A stretch of DNA of 64,000 bases from Cryobacterium sp. PH29-G1 (lineage in GTDB: Bacteria; Actinomycetota; Actinomycetes; Actinomycetales; Microbacteriaceae), in NCBI RefSeq assembly GCF_030063365.1, contig NZ_JASISY010000005.1:62001-126000 (forward strand), read 5' to 3'. The notes below the pieces were generated by a model that was not told the DNA's origin, did not search any database, and saw nothing but the letters and a program-made list of their open reading frames with translations. A program made the translations under genes and the position numbers. Within the stretch, counting starts at the first letter, position 1; the number at the start of each line of letters is the position of its first letter. Shown piece after piece: positions 7,969 through 15,941 of the stretch.

Positions 7969-9654
7969 TTACGCGTCAACCACCACGGAGGTGATGACCG
8001 GGCTGCGACGGTACTTGCGGTTCATCCAACGGCTCACTGACTGCGTGAAGAGGTCTTCGAGCTCGGCGCCGTCGACGATCTTGATGCGGTTCGCGGCCTT
8101 CATGGCCTCATCGATGACCTTGGTCGCTCCCTTGACCCACTCGTCGTCGTGCACGAATCCGCGGGCTAGGAACTCGACGGGCTCGGAGAGCGTGCCGGTC
8201 TTGGCGTTGAGAATTCCGAGGATGGTGATGGTGCCATCTTCAGCGAGCTTGCGACGGTCTTCCATCGCAGCAGTGGATGCCCCGCCCACGGTCATACCGT
8301 CGACGAAGATGTAGTCAGCGACAACACGGCCGGTGGCCTTGGCGTGGCCGTCAATCAGGTCGACGACAACACCATCCTCGACGACGATGACGTTCTCTGC
8401 GGGAACGCCGGTCGCGATGGCAAGGTCGGCGTTGGCCGTGAGGTGACGCCATTCACCGTGGATCGGCATGACGTTGACCGGCTTGACGATGTTGTAGCAG
8501 TAGACGAGCTCGCCGGCACTCGCGTGGCCGGAGACGTGCACCTTGGCATTGCCCTTGTGCACAACGTTGGCACCCCAACGGATCAGGCCGTTGATGACGC
8601 GGTAGATGGAGTTCTCGTTGCCGGGGATCAGCGAACTCGCGAGCAGCACGGTGTCGCCTTCGCCGATCTTGATGACGTGCTCACGGTTGGCCATCCGGGA
8701 GAGGGCAGCCATCGGCTCGCCCTGCGAACCGGTGCAGATGAGAACGACCTTGTCGTCCTTCATGCGCTCGAGCGCCTTCATATCAACGAGCAGGCCCTTG
8801 GGAATGTTGAGGTAGCCGAGCTCACTCGCGATTCCCATGTTGCGCACCATGGAACGGCCGACGAAGGCTACCTTGCGGTTGTGCTTGACAGCAGCATCGA
8901 TGACCTGCTGGATGCGGTGCACGTGGCTCGCGAAGCTCGACACGATGATCCGGCGTGGAGAGGTGCGGAACACGGTGTCGATCGCCGGTCCGATGTCCTT
9001 CTCGGCGGTGGTGAAACCGGGCACCTCGGCGTTGGTCGAGTCCGTCATAAACAGGTCGACGCCCTCTTCGGCCAGGCGAGCGAAAGCACCGAGGTCGGTG
9101 AGGCGCTTATCGAGCGGGAACTGGTCCATCTTGAAGTCACCGGTGGCGAGCACGAGGCCGGCTTCGGTGCGGATGGCGATGGCGAGGCCGTCGGGGATGG
9201 AGTGGTTGACGGCGATGAACTCGAGGTCGAACTGCCCGATCGTGCGGCGCTCGCCTTCTTTCACCTCGATGAAGTTCTGGCTGAGGCGGTGCTCCTGCAG
9301 CTTGGCCGCGAGGAAGGCGAGGGTGAGCTTGGAGCCGACGACGGGGATGTCACCGCGTTCCTTGAGCAGGTATGGGACAGCACCGATGTGGTCTTCGTGA
9401 CCGTGGGTGAGCACGATGGCCTCGATATCCTGCAGGCGGTCGCGAATGGCCGTGAAGTCGGGCAGGATCACGTTGATTCCGGGCTGGTTGTCTTCGGGGA
9501 AGAGAACGCCGCAGTCGATGATGAGCAGCTTTCCCTTGTGCTCGAAGACGGTCATGTTACGGCCGATCTCGCCGAGGCCTCCGAGTGGGATGATGCGCAT
9601 GCCGCGAGACGGCAGTGCCGGCGGAGTGCTCAGGTCGAGGTAGTGGTTATTCAT
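7969..9654 (-). CDS. rnj: Ribonuclease J
   Basis: 561-residue metallo-beta-lactamase/beta-CASP nuclease for RNA maturation and decay, with 5'-3' exonuclease and endonuclease activity in the family. Visible motifs are the N-terminal LGGLGEIGRNM, the zinc motif HGHEDHIG, TGDFKMD, the beta-CASP segment with SFASHVHRIQQ, SLIPGNE, and SGHAS, followed by a C-terminal dimerisation domain. Start placed at ATG 9654 (N-terminus MNNHYLDL); a possible alternative is the ATG three codons upstream. In many actinobacteria dapA is immediately upstream; here the neighbour is a divergent peroxidase. A candidate -10 (TAGACT on the minus strand, 9814-9819) would give a leader of about 150 nt. Confidence 0.96.
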   Translation of the reverse strand: MNNHYLDLSTPPALPSRGMRIIPLGGLGEIGRNMTVFEHKGKLLIIDCGVLFPEDNQPGINVILPDFTAIRDRLQDIEAIVLTHGHEDHIGAVPYLLKERGDIPVVGSKLTLAFLAAKLQEHRLSQNFIEVKEGERRTIGQFDLEFIAVNHSIPDGLAIAIRTEAGLVLATGDFKMDQFPLDKRLTDLGAFARLAEEGVDLFMTDSTNAEVPGFTTAEKDIGPAIDTVFRTSPRRIIVSSFASHVHRIQQVIDAAVKHNRKVAFVGRSMVRNMGIASELGYLNIPKGLLVDMKALERMKDDKVVLICTGSQGEPMAALSRMANREHVIKIGEGDTVLLASSLIPGNENSIYRVINGLIRWGANVVHKGNAKVHVSGHASAGELVYCYNIVKPVNVMPIHGEWRHLTANADLAIATGVPAENVIVVEDGVVVDLIDGHAKATGRVVADYIFVDGMTVGGASTAAMEDRRKLAEDGTITILGILNAKTGTLSEPVEFLARGFVHDDEWVKGATKVIDEAMKAANRIKIVDGAELEDLFTQSVSRWMNRKYRRSPVITSVVVDA

Positions 9655-9933
9655 GAATCTCATTTCGTTGTCTGCGGTACTGCATGTCCAGGTGTGTGGG
9701 GACCGAGCTCGGGCATGCGAAGCCGGCGAGGAATACTCAGGGGCCTCAGTGCGCATGCGCGTACTTCGTGTCGTGTCTGGCGGGCAAGCAAAATACCGGC
9801 CAGATACCTCACTAGTCTACCGATGCATCAACAACGGCTTTTTCAGGTTCGAAAAGTGAGGCCGGACTCGGGCTGAACGATCTACACAGGGGCCGTGCAG
9901 CCGGCACGAAGACGACATCGATAAAGTTTCTGA
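9655..9933. promoter_or_regulatory. Divergent promoter region of rnj and the peroxidase gene
   Basis: 279 bp without a supported gene. On the minus strand TAGACT (9814-9819) is a candidate -10 for rnj. No clear ribosome-binding site is seen before the peroxidase ATG at 9934; only AAAG lies nearby. No operator repeat stands out. Confidence 0.4.
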
Positions 9934-10437
9934 ATGACTTCTTCTGCGTTGTACGAGATTCCCCTCACCCTCATTGACGGAACCAAAACCACCTTCGGCG
10001 CTTTTCGCGGTAAAACGGTTCTCATCGTCAACGTCGCGTCCAAGTGCGGTTTCACCCCGCAGTATGCCGGATTGGAAGCGCTGTACCAGCGCTACGCCGA
10101 CGAGGGACTGGTCGTGCTGGGCCTGCCGAGCAACCAGTTCATGGGTCAGGAGCCCGGCACCGACGACGACATCGCCCAATTCTGCGGCATGACCTACGGG
10201 GTGACTTTTCCGATGACAACGAAGGTGGACGTGCGCGGAAAGCACCAGCATCCGCTCTATGCGGAGCTGACCAAGTTCAAGCACGGTCTGCTTCCGGGTC
10301 TGATCAAGTGGAACTTCGAGAAGTTTCTGGTGACTCCCACCGGTGAGGTCGTGGATCGCTTTGCTTCGACCGTGGAGCCGGAATCAACCGAGATTCTCGA
10401 CGCGATCGATAAGGTACTGGCCACTAAAGCCGCCTGA
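9934..10437 (+). CDS. Glutathione peroxidase family thiol peroxidase
   Basis: 167 residues, the normal length of the family. The peroxidatic residue is Cys in NVASKCGFTPQY (about residue 37), not selenocysteine; the Gln of LPSNQFMGQEPG and the Trp of IKWNFEKFLV complete the catalytic group. Because actinobacteria lack glutathione as main thiol, the reductant is more likely thioredoxin or a mycothiol system; a mycoredoxin gene is encoded at 57945. It probably reduces hydrogen peroxide or lipid peroxides in the cytoplasm. It stands alone and converges on the CitE-like gene, with a GC-rich hairpin between. Confidence 0.95.
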   Translation: MTSSALYEIPLTLIDGTKTTFGAFRGKTVLIVNVASKCGFTPQYAGLEALYQRYADEGLVVLGLPSNQFMGQEPGTDDDIAQFCGMTYGVTFPMTTKVDVRGKHQHPLYAELTKFKHGLLPGLIKWNFEKFLVTPTGEVVDRFASTVEPESTEILDAIDKVLATKAA

Positions 10438-10466
10438 TCCCCGCGCTCCCCCGTCTTTCACCCGGG

Positions 10467-10491
10467 CCCGGGCCCGGAAACTGGGCCCGGG
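10467..10491. terminator. GC-rich hairpin after the peroxidase gene
   Basis: CCCGGGCCC (10467-10475), 7-nt loop, GGGCCCGGG (10483-10491). It lies between two convergent genes; no T-run follows on either strand. Confidence 0.6.
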
Positions 10492-10555
10492 ATAGATCAT
10501 GGGCCCAGTCGCATAAGGTGGGCCTGCGCGCACTCACCGCGTGGCTGGCGCGCGC

Positions 10556-11524
10556 TCAGCGGGCCGCGCGGCGCAGCACGGCTTCGGCGTGGCGCAGCAC
10601 TGGGCCGTCGATCATGCGCCCCTCATGCTGGAAGACACCGCGCGCACTCGCGGCGGCCTCGAGCAGGCCGAGGGCGTAATCCACTTCGGCGGCAGTCGGC
10701 TGGTAGGCCGCCCGAATGACGGCGACCTGGCTGGGGTGGATGCAGGCGGTGGCGGTAAATCCGCTCGCGACGGCATCCGCTGCCTCAAGAGCGAGCCCGG
10801 CCGTATCGGTGATGTCGAGGTGCACGGTGTCAATGGCGGCCTTGTCGTGCGCTCCAGCCGCCAGCAGTACCATCGACCGGGCCTGGCGTGCGACGTCTCG
10901 ATAGCGTCCATCCGGAAACCGACTCGAGGTGCCGCCCAGTGCCGCCACCAGGTCTTCGGCACCCCACATGAGTGCGACAACGTTGCGGGCGGCCGCGATT
11001 TCGGTTGCCGAGATAACGCCCGCGGCGGTTTCGCACAGGGCAATCACCCGAAACGCGGCGAGCAACTCCACCTGGCCGGCGTTGAGTGTTTTGGCGAGCA
11101 TGACGTCGCGGTAGTCCGTGCGCTCGAGCGCGGCCAGATCGAGGGCGAAATCGATGCTGTCGGCCGGGTTGATACGCACGATTGTGCGGGCCGGGTCAAG
11201 CGGATGCTCGATCAGTGCGCGCCGTGCGTCGGCCCGGTCGGCGGGTGCGACGGCATCTTCCAGATCGAGAATGACCGCGTCGGCGCGCTCGGCCGCCTTG
11301 GCGTAGCGTTCGGGCCGGTCGGCCGGGCAGAACAGCAGGGATGGGCCGAGGGTGAACGGTGCCGGAGTGAACGGGCTAAGCCCAGCGGGGCTGTCATCGA
11401 AGGGGTCGGGAACGGCCGGGTCAAAGTCCGGATCGAACGCGCCGGAATCGAACGGACCGGAATCGTCCGGGCCGCCGTCATTCGGGCCGCCGTCATTCGG
11501 GCCGCCGTCGTTGGGCCAGCTCAA
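10556..11524 (-). CDS. CitE-like acyl-CoA lyase (HpcH/HpaI family)
   Basis: 322 residues. The lyase fold starts with SLLFCPADRPERY, LDLEDAV (Mg-binding) and continues with VRINP, KTLNAGQVE, ALCETAAGVISA and MWGAEDLVAALGG, ending in the GFTATACIHPSQV block. Members cleave citramalyl-CoA, methylmalyl-CoA or related 3-hydroxyacyl-CoA esters. The start is taken as TTG 11524: GAGGG lies 6 nt upstream and the TTG overlaps the TGA stop of the MaoC-like gene (TTGA), so translation is probably coupled. About 45 N-terminal residues are a low-complexity GPNDG-type stretch encoded by a 15-bp tandem repeat. From memory, mycobacterial Rv2498c-Rv2499c has the same citE-maoC pair beside bkd genes, which supports a role in leucine breakdown. 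Confidence 0.85.
   Translation of the reverse strand: MSWPNDGGPNDGGPNDGGPDDSGPFDSGAFDPDFDPAVPDPFDDSPAGLSPFTPAPFTLGPSLLFCPADRPERYAKAAERADAVILDLEDAVAPADRADARRALIEHPLDPARTIVRINPADSIDFALDLAALERTDYRDVMLAKTLNAGQVELLAAFRVIALCETAAGVISATEIAAARNVVALMWGAEDLVAALGGTSSRFPDGRYRDVARQARSMVLLAAGAHDKAAIDTVHLDITDTAGLALEAADAVASGFTATACIHPSQVAVIRAAYQPTAAEVDYALGLLEAAASARGVFQHEGRMIDGPVLRHAEAVLRRAAR
11469..11513. repeat. 15-bp tandem repeat inside the CitE-like gene
   Basis: Three 15-bp units (GGGCCGCCGTCATTC and one variant) at 11469-11483, 11484-11498 and 11499-11513. In the coding frame each unit gives a five-residue GPNDG-like repeat, so changes in copy number would keep the frame. Confidence 0.9.
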
Positions 11525-12012
11525 TGTGCGCCCTCGCGGCACCAGACCAGCACGGTGCGCACCGCATTGCCGACGATCACGCCGTCCTGGTTGCGTCCGG
11601 TGTGTTCGAGCGTGATGATGCCCTGCCCCGGGCGGCTTGCGGAGAGCCGTTTGTCGGTGACGATGGTCTCCGAATACAGGGTGTCGCCGTGGTGCAGCGG
11701 ATGCGGGAAGGTCACGGCCGAGAATCCCAGATTCGCCACGATCGTGCCCTGGGTCAATTGCGCTACCGAACTGCCGACCATGGTCGAGAGGGTGAACATG
11801 GAATTCACCAGGCGTTCGCCGAAGGGTTGTGTGGCCGACCATGCCGCATCGAGGTGCAGGGACTGCGTGTTCATGGTCATCGTCGTGAACAGTACGTTGT
11901 CCGCCTCGGTCACGGTGCGGCCGGGACGGTGCTGGTAGAGCGCGGCAAGGTCGAACTCTTCAAAGTAGAGGCCGCGCTGCTCAATCGGTGTGCGGCTGTT
12001 CGTACCTGTCAT
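11521..12012 (-). CDS. MaoC family dehydratase/hydratase
   Basis: 163-residue single hot-dog protein of the MaoC-like enoyl-CoA hydratase type. The hydratase region includes the N-terminal EFDL segment, the PGRTVTEADNVLFT block that positions the catalytic Asp, a SLHLDAAWS segment and a C-terminal GIITLEHTGRNQDGVIV strand. ATG 12012 follows GAGAGG. It is translated just before the CitE-like lyase with overlapping stop and start. A shared job on branched-chain or methyl-branched acyl-CoA intermediates is inferred from this pairing and from the nearby bkd genes. Confidence 0.88.
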   Translation of the reverse strand: MTGTNSRTPIEQRGLYFEEFDLAALYQHRPGRTVTEADNVLFTTMTMNTQSLHLDAAWSATQPFGERLVNSMFTLSTMVGSSVAQLTQGTIVANLGFSAVTFPHPLHHGDTLYSETIVTDKRLSASRPGQGIITLEHTGRNQDGVIVGNAVRTVLVWCREGAH

Positions 12013-12096
12013 GAGAACCTCTCGGTGGGCGTCGTTCGCACTCTAGGCCGAAACCCCGTGAGTCGACTACGGGGCACCATCACAGTTAATGATTGG

Positions 12097-12131
12097 TAAC
12101 TCAAATTAGGTTAGCTAGAGTTAACTCAAAT
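12097..12131. promoter_or_regulatory. Candidate operator between MaoC-like and TetR genes
   Basis: The 10-mer TAACTCAAAT occurs twice in the same orientation, at 12097-12106 and 12122-12131, 25 bp apart. The second copy overlaps the perfect palindrome GAGTTAACTC (12118-12127), which ends 2 nt before the TetR ATG. A further GTTA/TAAC pair lies at 12085-12100. This arrangement in a divergent intergenic region suits control of both genes by the TetR protein. Confidence 0.6.
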
Positions 12132-12747
12132 GTCCAGCATGCAAAAATCCATCCCACTCCCGTCGCCGACGCCGCGCAGCCAGGCCAAGGCCGACCGGCG
12201 CAACGCCCTGCTCAGCGCGGCGGCCACCCTGTTTGCCCGCTCGGGCTTCAACGGCGTCTCGATTGAGGATCTCGGTGCCGCTGTCGGGGTGAGCGGCCCG
12301 GCCGTGTACCGGCACTTTGCCGGCAAGCAGGCCGTGCTCGCCGCCCTGCTCGTCGACGTGAGCGAGGAGCTCGTCGCCGGAGGCGGCGCCGTCGTCTCGG
12401 CGACGACGGAACCCGCAGCCGCGCTGCGCGACCTCGTGCGTTTTCACGTGAGCTTCGCCCTGACCAACCCCGACGTGATTCGGGTGCAGGATCGTGATCT
12501 CGACAGCCTGGCGGAGGCCGACCGACACCGGGTGCGAGCGTTGCAGCGGGAGTACGTGGAACTCTGGGTGCAGGTACTGCACCGGGTACACCCATCGGTT
12601 GACGAATCCCAGCTGCGCATTCGCGCGCACGCGACTTTTGGCCTGCTCAATTCCACACCGCACAGTGCACGAACCCCGAGCCAACCCGCCGTGCGTGCCC
12701 TACTGGAGGAAATGGCGCTCGCTGCCCTCGGCCTGCCGCCGGCTTGA
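12130..12747 (+). CDS. TetR family regulator of the CitE/MaoC locus
   Basis: 205 residues. HTH at about residues 25-70 (LFARSGFNGVSIEDLGAAVGV, then GPAVYRHFAGKQAVL). The C-terminal domain includes VIRVQDRDLDSLAEADRHRVR, similar to TetR proteins near leucine/isovalerate degradation genes such as mycobacterial Rv2506 (recalled, not searched). Divergent from the MaoC-CitE pair and with a palindrome at its own start codon, it probably represses both transcripts and responds to an acyl-CoA. No strong Shine-Dalgarno is seen before ATG 12130. A second in-frame ATG is at 12139. Confidence 0.88.
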   Translation: MSSMQKSIPLPSPTPRSQAKADRRNALLSAAATLFARSGFNGVSIEDLGAAVGVSGPAVYRHFAGKQAVLAALLVDVSEELVAGGGAVVSATTEPAAALRDLVRFHVSFALTNPDVIRVQDRDLDSLAEADRHRVRALQREYVELWVQVLHRVHPSVDESQLRIRAHATFGLLNSTPHSARTPSQPAVRALLEEMALAALGLPPA

Positions 12748-12763
12748 CCGGTGCGTGAGATTT

Positions 12764-13426
12764 TCAGAATGCGGCCGTGCAGACGCACAGTTCGTTTCCC
12801 TCAACGTCGGCCAGCACCCACCAGTCGGGCGCGTGCTCAGCGGTGAGCAATACGCCCCCGGCTTCGAGCACGGCCGTGACCCGGTCTTCGGCGTCATCGC
12901 TGGGCACATAGACGTCGAGGTGAATGCGATTGCGGTCGGAGCGGGCGATCTGCATGTGCTGAAACCAAACTTTGGGGGCGAGCCCGCGCGGATCGACCAG
13001 CTCCACGCCGTCATCCCCGACGACCTCGATGTAGCCGAGGCCGACCCGCCAGAATGGGCGCACGGCATCCGCGTCGGTGCAGTCAATCGCGATGTCGTAC
13101 CGGGCGGGCTGCACGGGCTGGGCCGTGCACCCGAGGGTGTCGGCGATCTGCTGCACGCGTTGGGCGAGCTCAAGGTCGCGCGTGGTGACTCCCCCGGCGT
13201 CGTGCGAGGTCAGCGTGAGCGACACCGTGCCGTAGCCGAGGCGCAGATCGGGATGGTGATTCAGCGACTCGGCCACCGCCCCGATGTGGTTGACCAGCTC
13301 GAGAGCTGACGCGAAGTCCGTCGTGGCAAAGGTGGCGTGCAAGCATCCGTCGAGGTGTACGAACCCCGTGCCCGCCAAGTGGTTCTTCGTCGCGAAAGGG
13401 GCCAGGAGTACGCCGTGGGCATTCAT
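12764..13426 (-). CDS. Pterin carbinolamine dehydratase-like / VOC fusion
   Basis: About 220 residues in two parts. The N-terminal part (roughly 20-100) is a 4a-hydroxytetrahydrobiopterin dehydratase-like domain with the diagnostic ESLNHHPDLRLGY motif; the C-terminal part (105-220) is a glyoxalase/VOC-type domain with paired metal-region segments (DNRIHLDVYV-like and EGNELCV). The start is uncertain: ATG 13426 has GGAGG only 1 nt away, while a TTG at 13468 overlaps the bkdC stop as TTGA, the same junction type as at the CitE-like gene. Position as last gene of the bkd operon is unexplained. Substrate unknown; the VOC half may be a binding rather than catalytic domain. Confidence 0.75.
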   Translation of the reverse strand: MNAHGVLLAPFATKNHLAGTGFVHLDGCLHATFATTDFASALELVNHIGAVAESLNHHPDLRLGYGTVSLTLTSHDAGGVTTRDLELAQRVQQIADTLGCTAQPVQPARYDIAIDCTDADAVRPFWRVGLGYIEVVGDDGVELVDPRGLAPKVWFQHMQIARSDRNRIHLDVYVPSDDAEDRVTAVLEAGGVLLTAEHAPDWWVLADVEGNELCVCTAAF

Positions 13427-13464
13427 GCCTCCACTGTGCTCCGCCGACGCACCCCGGTCAACCG

Positions 13465-14886
13465 TCAAATCATGGTGAGCACCCGCGCGGGGTTGGCGAG
13501 GATGGTTCCGATGTCGGCGAGAAAGCGCGAACCCTGTTCGCCGTCAACCAGCCGGTGATCAAACGACAGGCTGAGCGTGAGAACCTTGCGCAACGCGACC
13601 TGCCCGCGATATTCCCACGGCTGTGAGCGGATGGCGCCCATCGCGAGAATCGCCGCCTCCCCCGGGTTGATGATGGGGGTGCCGGCGTCGATACCGAACA
13701 CTCCGATATTGGTGATGGTGATCGTTCCCCCGGACAGCGCCGCCGGGGTGGTCGTACCGGCCCGGGCCGCGGTGGTGAGTTCGGCGAGTGCGTCGGCGAG
13801 GCCGCGCAGGTCGAGCCGCTCGGCATCGACGATGTTGGGAACGAGCAGCCCGCGCGGAGTTGCCGCGGCGATGCCGAGGTTCACGTAGTTGAACTGCACG
13901 ATTTCACCGGCCGGTTCATCCCACCGGGTGTTCACCGACGGCGTGCGGCCGACGGCGAGGCAGAGCGCCTTGGCCACCACGGCGAGAATGCCGATGCCGG
14001 CGTCGGTAAAGTTCCGGTCGGCGCGCAGAGAATCCAGCAGTTCCACGGTCGGGGTCACGTCAATGGTAAGAAATTCGGTCACGTGCGGTGCCGTGAAGGC
14101 GCTCTGCACCATGGCGGCTGCGGTGAGCTTGCGCAGGCTCTTGATCGGCGAGCGGGTCTCCCGCGCGGCGGCGTCAAGGCCGGCCACTGCCGCCGCCGGA
14201 CCAATCGACGTGGACGCAGGGGTCGCCGATGCAGTGGGTGGCACGCCGGATGGTTCCGCTGCCCCGTGCGGGGCCGTCGCCGGCACCGACTGCGTACTGT
14301 GGGCCCGCACGTCGTCCCGGGTGATCAGGCCATCGCGCCCGGTTCCGGTGACCGTAGCCAGGTCAATCCCGAGGTCACGGGCCAGGGCACGCACCGGCGG
14401 CGTCGAGCGCGGTCGTTCCCCCGCGGATACCGCGGCGACGGGATCCGTCGGGCGAGTTTCTGCGGCGAGCGCAGCACCACCCGACCGGGCACGGCGCTGG
14501 GGATGGCCACTGCGCTCGACGGCCGGGCCGTAGCCGACCAGATTGGCTTCTCGCTGCTCGGCCGGAGCCGGAGCATCCGCTTGCACGTCGGCATCAGCAT
14601 CGGCGGGCAGAGCAGACCCGGGCTCAGCAGACCCGGGCTCAGCAGACCCGCCGATATCGAACGAGACGATCGGCTCACCGACGTGCACGACCACGCCCGC
14701 CGGTTGATGCAGCACGCGCACGACGCCGGCGAACGGGCTGGGCAGCTCGACCACGGCCTTGGCCGTCTCCACGTCGGCGATGTGCTGGTTGAGCGTCACC
14801 TCGTCGCCCGGTGCGACGAGCCAGGCCACAATCTCGGACTCGGTGAGCCCCTCACCGAGGTCGGGCAGCGCGAATACCTTGATCAT
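13465..14886 (-). CDS. bkdC: Branched-chain 2-oxoacid dehydrogenase E2 (acyltransferase)
   Basis: 473 residues. One N-terminal lipoyl domain (residues 1-75) has the lipoylated Lys in DVETAKAVVE; a flexible Ala/Pro/Glu linker follows, then a peripheral-subunit-binding domain (VRALARDLGIDLATVTGTG) and the catalytic acyltransferase domain ending in FDHRLVDGEQGSRFL with the active-site His and Asp. It transfers the acyl group from E1 to CoA. ATG 14886 overlaps the E1beta stop (ATGA). The linker contains a 15-bp DNA repeat. A single lipoyl domain and the operon with two-gene E1 point to the branched-chain rather than the pyruvate complex, whose actinobacterial E1 is usually AceE. Confidence 0.92.
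   Translation of the reverse strand: MIKVFALPDLGEGLTESEIVAWLVAPGDEVTLNQHIADVETAKAVVELPSPFAGVVRVLHQPAGVVVHVGEPIVSFDIGGSAEPGSAEPGSALPADADADVQADAPAPAEQREANLVGYGPAVERSGHPQRRARSGGAALAAETRPTDPVAAVSAGERPRSTPPVRALARDLGIDLATVTGTGRDGLITRDDVRAHSTQSVPATAPHGAAEPSGVPPTASATPASTSIGPAAAVAGLDAAARETRSPIKSLRKLTAAAMVQSAFTAPHVTEFLTIDVTPTVELLDSLRADRNFTDAGIGILAVVAKALCLAVGRTPSVNTRWDEPAGEIVQFNYVNLGIAAATPRGLLVPNIVDAERLDLRGLADALAELTTAARAGTTTPAALSGGTITITNIGVFGIDAGTPIINPGEAAILAMGAIRSQPWEYRGQVALRKVLTLSLSFDHRLVDGEQGSRFLADIGTILANPARVLTMI
14611..14650. repeat. 15-bp tandem repeat in the bkdC linker
   Basis: AGCAGACCCGGGCTC occurs at 14611-14625 and 14626-14640 and again in part at 14641-14650. It encodes the SAEPG-type repeats of the E2 linker and keeps the frame. 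Confidence 0.9.
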
Positions 14887-15941
14887 CGTCTGCCCATGAC
14901 CCGGTCGACGCCGTCGAGAATGCGGTCCAGGTCGGGCAGGTGGTGGCTTTCGAGCTTGGCCGGTGGGTAGGGCACGTCGAAGCCGGTCACCCGCACTGGG
15001 GCGGATTCCAAGTAGCTGAAACAACGTTCCGTGATGGTGGCGATAATCTCGCCGCCGAGTCCACCCGACGCGGCCGCCTCATGCGTCACGACGAGTCGTC
15101 CGGTTTTACGAACGGATGCCTCCACCGCCGCGTAGTCCACCGGAGACAGAGACCGCAGGTCGATGACCTCGATCGAGATGCCCTCATCGGCCGCGGCGAG
15201 CGCCGCATCCCGAGCTGTGGACACGAGCGCGCCATAGCTGAGGAGAGTGACATCGGTACCCGGACTCACGATGACGGCCCGCTCCATCGACGCTCCCAAC
15301 TCCGGCGCGACCTCGCCCTTCACGTGGTACCGGCGCTTGGGCTCGAAGTAGAGCACCGGATCATCGCTGGCGATGGCCTGCCGAATCAGGCTGTAGGCAT
15401 CCTGTGCATTGGAGACAGCGATCACGCGCAGGCCTGAGGTGTGGGTGAAATAGGCCTCGGGCGATTCGGAGTGATGTTCGGCCGCTCCGATTCCACCGCC
15501 GAACGGCACGCGGATGGTGATCGGCATGCGCACGGCACCCTGCGTGCGGTAGTGAAACTTGGCGACCTGGCTGACGATCTGGTCGAAACCGGGAAAGATG
15601 AAACCGTCGAATTGGATCTCACAGACCGGGCGGTAGCCGCGATAGGCCAGGCCGACGGCGGTACCGATAATGGCCGATTCGGCCAGCGGCGTGTCGATAA
15701 CCCGGCGCGCGCCGAACTGGGCGAGCAGGTCGGTCGTGACACGAAAGACACCGCCGAGGGCACCGATGTCTTCGCCGAGCAGCACCACCTTGGGGTCATC
15801 GAGCATGGCCTGGCGCAGCCCCTCGTTGATGGCCTTGGCCACGGTGAGTGTCTTGGTCTCGCTCAGCGGCGTGGGCGGCGGTGCGGTGAGACCGGGAACC
15901 GTCGACACTGTTGCGGGAGTCATCAGGGTTGTCATGGTCAT
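14883..15941 (-). CDS. bkdB: Branched-chain 2-oxoacid dehydrogenase E1 beta
   Basis: 352 residues, transketolase-type pyrimidine-binding fold. Characteristic blocks are LLGEDIGALGGVFRVT, DTPLAESAIIG, CEIQFDGFIFPGFDQIV, RVPFGGGIGAAEHHSES and the C-terminal IEVIDLRSLSPVDYAAV and RLVVTHEA segments. It binds the thiamine diphosphate pyrimidine together with E1alpha. Translationally coupled on both sides: its ATG overlaps the bkdA stop and its stop overlaps bkdC. About 25 N-terminal residues are Thr/Pro-rich and non-conserved; several ATG codons there make the exact start uncertain. Confidence 0.94.
   Translation of the reverse strand: MTMTTLMTPATVSTVPGLTAPPPTPLSETKTLTVAKAINEGLRQAMLDDPKVVLLGEDIGALGGVFRVTTDLLAQFGARRVIDTPLAESAIIGTAVGLAYRGYRPVCEIQFDGFIFPGFDQIVSQVAKFHYRTQGAVRMPITIRVPFGGGIGAAEHHSESPEAYFTHTSGLRVIAVSNAQDAYSLIRQAIASDDPVLYFEPKRRYHVKGEVAPELGASMERAVIVSPGTDVTLLSYGALVSTARDAALAAADEGISIEVIDLRSLSPVDYAAVEASVRKTGRLVVTHEAAASGGLGGEIIATITERCFSYLESAPVRVTGFDVPYPPAKLESHHLPDLDRILDGVDRVMGRR

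Noticed and set aside
8344-9876. Plus-strand frame (510 codons) opposite rnj
   Set aside because: RNase J is certain on the other strand; the translation has only biased composition.
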